From an uncultured Christensenella sp. (GTDB lineage Bacteria; Bacillota; Clostridia; Christensenellales; UBA1242), in the NCBI GenBank assembly GCA_910584815.1, contig CAJUBT010000004.1, forward strand, positions 44,052 through 97,900: DNA of 53,849 nt, read 5' to 3'. The position numbers and the translations under genes are program-made. Numbering within the stretch: the stretch's first letter is position 1; each line of letters starts with the position of its first letter. This document shows positions 22,801 to 34,800 of the stretch, in pieces. The notes below the pieces were generated by a model that did no database searches, had not been told where the DNA came from, and worked only from the letters and a program-made list of their open reading frames with translations.

Positions 22801-25800
22801 GACATAGTTAACAAAGCCTATCAAAGCAACTATTATTCAATAATTCAAGATAGTCAAGGTGCTACTTTCTCTAACTTTAACATTGTTTTAAGAAAGTTTG
22901 ATGTTCAATTTATTGAAGATATTAAAGCAGATACAATGGTTTCTGTTCTTTTAGGTAAAACAACAAACTCAACTATTAATAATATTCATATTTATAGTTC
23001 CTTCTTTGATTATGTTAATAAAGAAACCGTAACTGATACTAAATTTACTGAAACTGTAGATAATGAGTCATTTTATTATCGTGTTACAGATGGTTTATTT
23101 ATAAACGATGATAAGCAAATAGATGGAAAGAGTGATGTCCCATATATTGTAACTGCAACTTTAGATAACAAAGAAACTTATTCTACCGACCAGAAAGAAT
23201 ATAATTATAAATTTATATTCACAAAAGAAGGTAATACAGAAAGTAAGTTTACATTAAAACGCAGACTTGATATGTTAACTGGAGAATATGTTGAAAAGGA
23301 TGATCTAGGTCTTCAAGCAGATAACGCTCCAGAATATGAAAGCACTTATTTAGATGAAATTAATACTAATGCAACCACTGTTGGTATTCTTTTAGGTAGC
23401 GGTTCATTTGCTTATATAACAAACTCAAGTGTTAATGTAAATATTAATGTAAATTATGGATTTAACAGCGACCATAGAATTAAAACAATTGGTTCAATAG
23501 CTGGAACAAGTTATGGCGAGATAAGGTCTGTAGCTTCAACATCAAACATAACTGTAATTCACGAACAACAAACTGATGATAAAGTTGGAAATTATGATGC
23601 TCTTTATGTTGGCGGTATTGTTGGAAGTATGAACGGTATTGTAAGAGAAGCATATATTAAAGACATTGAAATAAATGTTGGTTCAAGCACTCGCAGATCA
23701 AGAGCAAGAGAAAACTCTACAGGAACATTTGTTGGTGGTATAATTGGTTTTATTAATAGATATTTCACTGTTAGTGATGCCGAAGTTGGTGGTGCAAACT
23801 ATTTATACGCCAATGATTGTACAATAAATGCTTATGTTAGTGGTAGAAGTTATGTTGGTGGTTTAATAGGTCAAAATAAATATTCTACAGGAGATGTATC
23901 ATTTACTCAATCCGAAAATTCTACAGCAATAAGCGTTTACACAACAGGCGAAGAAAGCGTTACTATGATAGGTGGTTTAATAGGTAGTAACAGTTGTTCT
24001 AAAATTGAAAAAGCCTATAATAACGCTTCACTATGTGTTAATGTTCAAGGCGGAGTTGGTTTTAATAATATTAGTATTGGTGGACTTATTGGTGAAGTAG
24101 AGGCAGATTGCGTTTTAGATTTTGCTGTAAATGATGCAAAATTAATTACAATTACTGAAGAAAACCGAACTCATCTTGGCAAACAGATAAATGCAGGTGG
24201 CATAATTGGATATGCTAATAGCGATAGCAGAATAACATTATCTCATTGCTTTACTTCTACTGATATTAAATTAGACCAAGAAATTAATATGAATATTGGT
24301 GGAGCAATCGGTTCTGCTAATGGAGTAAATGCTTCAAATTCCTTAATTTTAGGAGACATAACTTTAAATCGTGGAGAAGGCGATAAATCTAAAGCAGATA
24401 AAGATAATAATAGTTACTTCTATTATGGCAAACACAACATTGGTGGTTTAGTTGGTAGCACAAATGGCTTCAGTACAAATAAAGAAACCAATCAAGGTGT
24501 GTTAACTTTAAGTACTATTAGAGACTATGCTTTAGGTCAAAAAGTTGACATAAATGTTGGTGCAATAATAGGAACAGGTGGTGCTTTAACCCAAAAACTT
24601 GATAAAATTTATTTCTGCGAACCTATATCTCTTGTAGCCGATAATGGATATAATCCTTATGTAACTGGCGTTGAGCAAATTGATAATGGTGAAGGAAGGC
24701 CAGGACTTCTAACAGTTTATAAAGAAGTTTTTGATAATGTCTTTATTGCAGGAAATGTTCTTAAGAATAATGGGTATTCATATTATTATGAAAAATATTG
24801 TAATGTTGAAAATGAAACCGATTCAAATTTTGGTATTAATCAAGGCACCAAAATAAACCCAAAAATACATAGTTCTAATACTTGGGCAGAATCAGATTTT
24901 ATTAATAACACATACTATGTACAAACAAAAAATATTACAAATCAAATTCCTAGAACAACTAAAACAGGTTGGGTAATTAACGCACAGGGTTACAAATCAA
25001 CAATAACAAATTTACCTGCTATAGACACAATTACCGAAAATAGTGCTGTTGTTGGGCTATTATCTACTAGAAGTTCTATTTCATTTGGTTCAGGGGTTGG
25101 TTCCGATGGCGCTGCAATTGTAAAAGAAAACTATGGTTTTGTATTTGCTTGCGGTTCATCTGGCAAAATTTCTGGCTTTACTGTTGCAAGCATTGTTTTA
25201 AATAACTTTGGTGTTGTTAATGGTTGCTTTAGTATAAGCGATATAATTGCAGGAAACTCCAATTCAGGAACAGGTGGCGGAATAGTTGCAAGAAATGGAT
25301 TAGAGTCTTCACCTAATTTAATTGGTAATATTTTCAGTTGCTATTATACAGGTACTCTTTCTCCAGGTGGTAATGGTGCTATTATATCTGGTATTGCTGG
25401 AAATAGCTTTAATGGTGTAGTTTCTAACTGCTATACAATGGGAGATTTAGATATAACCAAATTTACCTCAGCACAAGCATACCCAATAGCCTTAACAAAG
25501 AAAGGTTCAACTTCTTATAACAATATATATAATTGTTTCTATGATTATATTGCATATGCTGGAAATAATGAGGGAGATCCTTATAATGCGGATAAAAACA
25601 TTCCTAATTCAAAAGGTTTCTATGTATGGTCTGCAACTTTAGCTGGAGATACTTCTATTGGTTCAATAATTCAAATGGATAGAACTTTAAAAGGAAATTG
25701 GTTAGTTCCAGGAGATGAAAGCGAACTTAGAGAAATGTATATGAAAACTCCAGAATACCAAAAATTTGATAACGGCAATCCTGTAAAATTAGACACTTCT

Positions 25801-28800
25801 TGGTTTAATTATGGTTATATGACAAACAACTTTAAAAATATTTTAGCAACTCCAAACATAATGTCATATTTATTAATGTTATACACAGGAAATGGTTTAG
25901 CTGAAGAAAACAGTGGTACAACAACTAATACATTCCCAGATGAACCATATAAAATAAAACACGCAGGAATGTTAGATATTCTAGTAAGGGCAAATAATAC
26001 AAGTACAGGTTATAGTTATAAATACTACAGACTTGTTAAGAATATTGATTTTAGAAAATATTCTAAAGATACTTGGTGGTCTCAAGATTGGGATTTAAGA
26101 TCAGTTGTATTTATTGGAAGTTTGAATGGTAAAAATCCAAATCCAACAAATCCAGATGAAGAAAACTTTAAAATTCTTCATATGTATTCAACTTATGGTT
26201 TATTAAGAGCATTGCCAACAGTTGAAGAAGTTAACGATGGTGGCAAAAAACCTACAGAAGTTAAAAATCTTACTTTTGAAGATTGTTACTCTAAAACAGG
26301 TTTAGTTGCTGGATATATGTCGGAAGGATGTATTTTACAAAACTTGCGTTTAGGTAGTAGCAATAAAATTGATGTTGCAAACTATGTTTATAATGGTCCA
26401 TTCTCTAACTTAATGAAAGATGAAAAGAAAGAAGAAATTTTACCATTAAGTTTAGAAGAAGAATACAATATAAAAACTATTTCACAAATAAAAATAAAAG
26501 TTAAAGATAGAATAACAATTTTCTCTCCAAATGAAAATGGTATATCTAAAGACCAAACTCTTATTTTCCAAAACACAAGAAACTATAAGTTCGCTGGTGG
26601 TTTAGTTGGATATATGAAGGGTGGAAACATTGTTGGTAGTGGTGAAAATAGTATTAGTTTCAATAACCTATATGTATATGTAACAGATAAAGCTGGCGAA
26701 ACAAGTTATGTTGGCGGTTTAGTAGGTTATATGTCTGGTGGGGCAATAGGTTCTGAAAAAGAACAATGGTATGTACAGGGAGTTTCTGCTTATTCAGGTT
26801 ATGAATATTCTTCTGTTTCAGAACTTGAAATAATAAGCTCTCATTCATATGTTGGTGGTATTGTTGGTTTTATGGCTCGTGAAACAGACACAATAGGTGG
26901 CATTGTAAGAAACTTAAATGTTATTAACGAAATTCACGGCTTTTACTCTTTGGGCACAATTGCTGGGTATGCTGAATTTGGAAAAATAGAAAATTGTGCT
27001 TGCGATGAACCTCAGGTATTTGTAGAAAATACATACTTTGAAAATGGGGTAGCAAAAGCGGAAGATGTTGGTAAATTAAGTGGATTTAATTATGGTGGTA
27101 TTGCTGGTACTCTTGCTGGTGATGCTAGAATAGAAAGATGTAGTAAAGTCAACACTCTTGGAACAAAGAAACCTATAGCTCTTGAAGGGGATGCAAATTT
27201 AGGTGGCATTGTTGGCTATATGATAGGTGGAACTTTAACAGGAAATGTTGTTAGCGGACAAACAGATATTAAAGCAACCTCTGGTAACATTTATGTTGGT
27301 GGTATTGTAGGCTTCCTAGATGGTGGAAAGTTAGAAGGTAGAAATGAATCTAGTTCAAATGTTATAGCTTCAAATTTACAAATAGCTTACACTGTGGCTG
27401 GTGGTATAATAGGCCTTGTAAAAAGAGGTGTTGTAGATGGCGGAACAGATGTTAACAATCCAAAAATAGTTGCTAAATCTGGTTCTGTTCGTGCAGAAGA
27501 AGCTGCAGGTGGTATTATTGGCAGGGTGTTAGTTAACAGTAATCCTATTGCTAATACAGTTTTAATTAAAAATGTTTCATCCACTGAAAAGATGTCTGTT
27601 TATATAACAGTAAATAACGGTTTTGGTTCTGCTGGTGGTATAATAGGAAATATTTCAGTTAGTGGTAGTAGCAGTGAAGAAGATGGTGTTGTTATTGAAA
27701 ATAGCAAATCTAGTGCAAAAGTAGGCAACAACCAAGAGAACTTCTCTGGTGGAATTATTGGTAGCATTTTCTCTACAATTGTAGATAGAGAAAACAATGT
27801 TATGTTTATAAAAGTTAAGAACTGTGTTTATAGTTCAAAAAGTGATGCAAGTGGAAACCTAACAACAATTACTTCAGCACCAAAAGATTCAGGCGATATG
27901 AATACTGCAAGCTTTACAGGTGGAATAGTTGGCTATTTAAGAAATGGTCAAATTATAGATTGTGAGGTTATTACAGGTTCAGTTGGAAGCAGTTCTACTT
28001 ATATTGCTGGTGGTATTGTAGGTTATGTAAGTGGTGGAACAATATCCAATTGTAAAACTTCTAATGGTAGTGTAAATGCTAGTTTTGTAGCTGGTGGAAT
28101 AATTGGAATTGCAGAAAGCAATACAACTTTAAGAGGCGACTATATTATAAATGGTTCAGTAATTAAAGCACAAATTGCAGGTGGTAATATAGGTGTTCTT
28201 TCTGGTTCCGATTCTGAAGTTTCAACAGATACAAACATCAAGAATACAGCAGTTGTAGGTAGTTCAGATGATACTGCTCCTAATGTATCAAAAATTGCGG
28301 GTGGTAATATTGGTGTATTTAATGGACTTAGAAATCCTGTTTTAAGTGGACTAATAAACGAAGGTGATGTTTTTGCTTATGATGAAAGAGATATTGATAA
28401 TATAGAAGGCTACCAAATAAATCATATTAGTTATGGTAATTTTGAATTTAGTAGCAATAGCAGACCAATTGCAAGTAATTTAGCAGGAAACGATAGAAAC
28501 AATGGCGCTGGAAATGGTGCAGGCGGAATTATAGGTGTTGCAACTTCTAATTTAACAATTTACAATGCAAGAACAAGTAAAGTAGGTTCTGTTTATGGAA
28601 GAAAACACGCAGGAGGAATTATTTCTCAAGGTGCAAGAAGTTTACTTATAACAGATGTTGAAAACTTAAAAAATGTTCAAGCAGATACTTATGCTGGTGG
28701 TATTGTTGCATATGTTCGTCAAGATACAAGCATAACTTCTGTAAAACCAGAAGCAGATACAACTAATGATATTACATATGGTTCTGTAATTAACAAAGGT

Positions 28801-31800
28801 AGAGTAACTGCAACAGATAAGGATGAAAGTTATGCTGGTGGTATTACTGCTTATGTGTTGAATGTAAAACTTTTCTTAGGTGAAAACATCATTAACGAAG
28901 GCAATATAAAAGGTTCTCGTTATTCTGGTGGTTTAATAGGTGGTTTAAATGCTGGACAAATTGGAAGTAAAAACATTTTAACAGGTGTTAACAGAGGAAA
29001 TGTTCAAGCAGATAAGGAAAATAAAGAAGGTTATGCTGGCGGTCTCATTGGTTTAGCAAATGGCAGCGTTAATATATATGGTAAGGAAAATATTGGGAGT
29101 GTTTCTAATGCTAAAAATGCTGGTGGACTTGTTGGCCATATGCTTGGAGGAAACTTACACGCAGGAACCTTTACAGGCACAAAGAGTGTAACAGCAGAAA
29201 TTTATGCTGGCGGTGCTGTAGGTTATATGGAAGGTGGTAATGTTGAAACTCAAGTAAATGTTATAACCACAGGAAGTATAGAAACAAACTTATCAGATAA
29301 AACTGCTGCAGGTGGTATTGTCGGGTTTATGAATAACGGCAATTCAAAAGCAAGTTTAACAAAGGCAAAATTCTCCTTTACAACTATGTATGTTGGTGGA
29401 CTTGTTGGTCGCAAGCAAAATGGTGGGGAATTATCTGGGAATGTTAATTGTCCTGTTATAGGTGGCGGTGGAGAAAGAGATGCTGATGACGTATATTTAG
29501 GTGCTACTGGTGGAATTGTTGGCTTATTAGAAAATTGCGAACTTACAGATAAGGTTTCTGTTAGTGGTAGTGATAAAGAAGTCAGAGGTAAAGGAACTGT
29601 TGGTGGCCTCGTTGGAAAAGCTGAGGGAAATTCCTCTGTTATTGATGGTGGTACATCTGGTTGGGCATATTATGATAGAGAAAAGAATCAAGTTATTGGT
29701 GGTATTGTAGGCATACTATATGGAGGCTCTGTTCAAGGTGGTCGCTATGGATATGCTGAAGGTGATTATATTGTTGGTGGCGTTGTTGGAAAAATGGAAA
29801 ACAGCGGCACAGTAGTAAATAAAACCAAGGGGCAAGATGAAGCTATCAAACCGAGTGGAAGACCTGTTGGAGTTAATAACTATGGTGCGGCAGAATATAT
29901 TGGTGGAATTGTTGGTTATATAAGCGATAATGGAACAATAAGCGGAGGCGAGGTTTCTGATTTAGGTATTACAATAGTTGGAATGCAGGCAGCAGGCGGT
30001 GTTGTTGGGTTTGTTGAACAAAATGCAAGAATAAATAGTGGTAATGGGTGCTCAGCAAGATGTGATAATGAGGCAGCAGGTGGTATTGTTGGTAAAATTG
30101 CAAAATATGCAGAAGTTACTGTTAAAGGTAAATCAGATATTAATGATGATAAATTTGCAACAGGCGGAGATGCAACAACCATTAAAGGCAGTGCTGGTGG
30201 CGTTGTTGGTTATATGAACGATGGTATGATTCAAGCTGGTATAGGCGGAACAGCATATTCAACCAGTGGTGTGTCTGGTGGCGTTGTTGGCTATATGGAA
30301 AATGGAACTATTTCAAATGCTGTTTCTAGTGGTAACAATTCCGAACATATATCTCCATCTGGTTATGGTGCAGTTTCAGATTATGGTACCGCAGGTGGTA
30401 TAGTAGGCTTATTGAAAAATGGACAAGTTAATGGTGGCGAAAGCTTAGGACCTGCCTATATAAGAAGTCGCAGTGGTGCTAATGAAGATAATAAAGCAAA
30501 ACTTGGTGGTATTGTTGGGGATATGGAAAATGGATCTATCAACAATATTAATGTAATTGGTTGGGTAAATGGAAATAGAAATGCTTATTATGTTGGTGGT
30601 CTTGTTGGCCATATGTCTGGTGGCTCGGTAAGTGGTGGCTTCGTTCACGAAAGAAGCACTATAGATGCTTATTACGCTGCTGGTGGTGCTGTTGGTTTTA
30701 TGAAAGGCTCATCCACAATCTCAAGAGGAATTTTATCTTACAAAAATGTTTCAGCTGGTAGTCACGCAGGTGGAATTGTTGGACATATGGAAAGTGGGCA
30801 AATAGTAATGTCTGGCTCATATAAACCAACAGAAAATTCAGAAAGTATTAATTTTGGTGAAACAGGAAACATTTCTGCTTCATCAACAGCAGGTGGCGCT
30901 GTTGGCTTTATGGATGGCGGTAGCATAGACGCTATGAGTGGTACAGCAAGGTCTGTATCTGGAGCAGAAGACTCTGGCGGACTTGTTGGGCGTATGGCTA
31001 AAGGTAGTATAAACACTGGTATAGCTTCAGCAGATGTTAGTGGTAATAACGCAGGTGGTGCTGTTGGTTATATGAATAGTGGTACAATTATATCCTTTAA
31101 TCATAAAAAGGAATCATCTGATCCGAAAGCTGAAGAAGTTGAATCTTATGTTGAAGGTGGCTTTGCTGCTGGTGGTATAGTTGGGTATCTAAAAGGAAAT
31201 TCAATAAGTGGCGGAAAAGCTGCAACTATAGTTACTGCAAATATTTATGCTGGCGGTGTAGTTGGTTTTATGGAAGGTGGAAATGTATCTGCTGGTGGTG
31301 GAACAAAAGAAGTTACAGCAACCAGTGGTTATACCGATGAAGGCAGAAAAGGTAGTGCTGGTGGTGCTATAGGAAGAATGGAAGGTGGCAGGATTGATGG
31401 TTGTACCGCTGCAGAAGAAGTAAATGGCTACACTTATGCAGGTGGCTTAGTTGGAGAATTATATTCTGCACAAGTTATGGGTGGCTCTGGCTCTAAAAAT
31501 ATTGTTGCACAAGAAGAAGCTGCTGGCGGACTTATTGGTTTATTGTATTCAGGAACAGTAGGTGGCGGTGAAGGTGGAAATGCTAGCTGTTGGAATATAA
31601 TTGGTGGTGTTGTTGGTAAAATGTTAAGCGGTACCGTAAGTAGTGGTAAAGGTGGCTTAAAAGGTTCTGCTCAATATGCAGGCGGTGTAGTAGGCTGGAT
31701 GGAAGGCGGTATGGTTAATGGTGGAGAAACAATTGTTGGCCAAAAGCCACAAAAAGTTACCGACCAAGAAGGAAAAGAAATTACACCAGACCCAGAAAAA

Positions 31801-34800
31801 GAAATAAGAGCTAGCAAAGCTGCTGGTGGCGTAATAGGATGGATGATTGGTGGTTCGCTTACAAATGGTGGAAGTGCAGAAATTAAAGTTGCTGCTACTG
31901 AAAGAAATAGTCCAAGAATTCAAAATCAATTTGATAAAGATATGGAAAGTGGTTTTGCTGGTGGCGTAATTGGATATTATGGTGTAGATGCTAATTATAG
32001 TGGTGGTGCAGTTGCTAGGGTAGTTTCTGGTAGCTATGCTGGTGGTATTATAGGTTACATTGATATAAACAAAACTCTTACAAATGTAAGTGGTTCTTTA
32101 GATAGAGTTTATGGCTCAATAGCCGCAGGTGGTGTTGCAGGTTATCTCGCTGTAGGTTCTGCAATAACTTCAAACGGAAGTATTTCCGCAGAAAGCGTTA
32201 AGTCTGAATTTAATACTGGAATTCCTGAAGATGATTTTTGGGTTGAAGGTGTTGCAGGCGGTGTTGTCGGAATTCTTCAAGAATCTGCACAAGTAAACAG
32301 TATTATTGCCAGTGGTGTAAAGGAAGTTTATGCTTTTGCCGCAGGTGGTGTTGCAGGCGTTTCTGGTAAACCTGGTTCAGTTCACGCTGGAATGGGAGAA
32401 ATTTCTACCATAATTAATTCTGAAGGTGCAGAAAATGTTACTGGAGATAGGGTTGCAGGCGGAATAGTTGGATACTCTAAAAACACTAACATCACTAATA
32501 GCACAGCAGGTAAAAAGGTAAAAGCAAATCTTCAAGCAGGTGGAGTTGCAGGTGGTGGCTTTAAAGATATGTTTACTGGCTGTACTGGAGCAAAAGAAGT
32601 TGAAGGTGGCAATTATGCTGGTGGCTTTATGGCTTACGGAGTTGATACAGTAACTAATGGTGGTAGTGCAGGAGATAAAGTTAAATCTGGAAGAAATTCA
32701 GCAGGCGGTGTTTATGGTTCTGCTAAAAAATGTTCTATTCAAGGTGCCACAACTCCAGCAAAAGAAGTTGAATCAACAACAACATATGCAGGTGGATATA
32801 TTGGTTATGCTACTGCTTGTACTATTCTTGGCACTGGTGGCACAATGGGTGAAAAAGTTAAAGCAGGTGGAAATTCAGCAGGTGGCATAGTAGGTTATAT
32901 GACTTTTGACCCTGAAGATGATGAGGCAAAATCAAATTTCAATTGTTCTTATGCACCTCATAAAACTGTTGAAGCTGCTGGAAATGCAGGCGGTATTATT
33001 GGTGAAATTCACGGAAATGAAAATAATTGTGAAATATCTTATACAAATCAAAGCATAAATAACGATGTTTCTGGTGGCAACTTTGTAGGTGGATTAATTG
33101 GTTATAATGCAGTAAACAGAGATTTTACCTTTACCACATCAAGAGATAAAGGAACCTTAAAGGGAAGCGTAGTTGGTGGCGTAATGGGCAAAGGTCGCTT
33201 ACAAGTAAGGTCTACAAATGTTAAAGGAACTATTAATGCTTCTCAAAAAGCTGGTGGTATAATTGGAGAATTAGATGGAGATAGTCTTATATTATCAGGT
33301 AGTTTTTCAATAGAAATAGAATTTACTGGAACTTCAAACATTGGTGGAATTATTAATAAAATTGAAAACCAAACTGTAGGGCCACAAGGTGGAACTGTAA
33401 ATATAACTCTTAATAAAATTAATGGAGTAGGTGTTACACAATCAATTGGTGGTGGTACAGTAAAAGGTATAATTTTATCTGGTAACATTTCGTTTGCCGA
33501 TGGCTTCTCAACAACTAGTTTTGGTGCTATTGCGTTCACAAGTGGTGGTAATATTCAAAATTGTACAAATTCTATCAATTTAAACCTTAAAGCAACTAAT
33601 TTAGGTGGAATTGTTGGTGAAAATAGTGGAACAATATCAAATTGTACAAACAGTGGTAATTTAACAGCAACAAATGGCACAGTTTATGTTGGTGGTATAG
33701 CAGGTGTTTCAAGTGGTAATGTTCAAAGTTGTTCTAATTCAGGCAACTTGTCAACAGGTTCATCAACTAAAACCTCTTCATATAATGTTTCTTACGGAAC
33801 AACAACTTCTTCTAACTTAAACTCATCTGTTGGAGGAATAGTTGGAAAAGCAAATGGAAGTATTTCAATCACAGGTAGAAATTCTTCTAGCACAAACATT
33901 TCAAACGATGTAAGTTATACTGTAGAAAATAAAACTGCAAAAATAACAGACAATCGTGGCAAAATTGTTGGAAGTAAATCTGATGATGTTAAGGTTAGAA
34001 ATGAAGATGGTCATACTTTGGGTTATTCTCTAACAGGTTCAGAAGGTACACCAGGTTCTTCTAGTTCCACAGAATTAGGTACAAAATATTACGCAGTATC
34101 TTTTGAAGGTAGAGATGGAGATGAGTATACTGCCGCTTGGGATCATTTTGCTGGAGCATTTGCTAGTAACTATAGATTTACTAAGAATACATTCTTAGTT
34201 AAAACAAAAGATTATGGAGATAAAAACCCATTTGAAATGGATCACGATGGTTTTGACTATAACCATTATGAAAATGACAAAGATTATGGAACTAAGGGTT
34301 ATGGGACTCACTGGTATAGAAAACAACTTGATGGCTTTACTGATTCCAAATTAAGTAAAACTATTACTAATAACGATTTAATGAAATTCGGTTCTGAGAT
34401 AAATAATAAAGATAATTGGCATCACTATAAAAGTTGGCCAGCTTTTGATAGCAGTGTAACTGGTGTATGGAATAAAGGTATGAGTGGTGATAGCGGTGGT
34501 GCTACAGCATTGAATATCTATAACGAAGCAACCAAACATCTTGATGCTATAATAGATAAGAGCACAAATGAAATAAAATACAGCAAACACTGCACAGGAA
34601 TTCTTCTTTTCTACGATGAACCAGATGGAGTTTTCAATGGTAAAAACTTAGGCGCAATAGTAGTTGTTGTTAGTGTTACAAAAATACAAATAACCGATAT
34701 AGAAGGAACAGATGACACAAGACAAATTACTAAAACAGGGCTTCAAGATTGTGGTGGTAAAGTTGAATATTTAGCGGGTTCAATAGAGGCTAGTGTTCAA

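Noticed and set aside
27387..31016. Several antisense frames rich in Pro and Ile opposite the repeat array
   Set aside because: Reverse reading of GGT/GGC and ATT codons gives Pro/Ile-rich shadows. They have no ribosome sites and simply mirror the repeats.
26581..33860. CRISPR-like or satellite array suggested by regular ~105-bp spacing
   Set aside because: Repeats are conserved as protein in one frame, with variable codons and spacing; there are no identical repeats with unique spacers.
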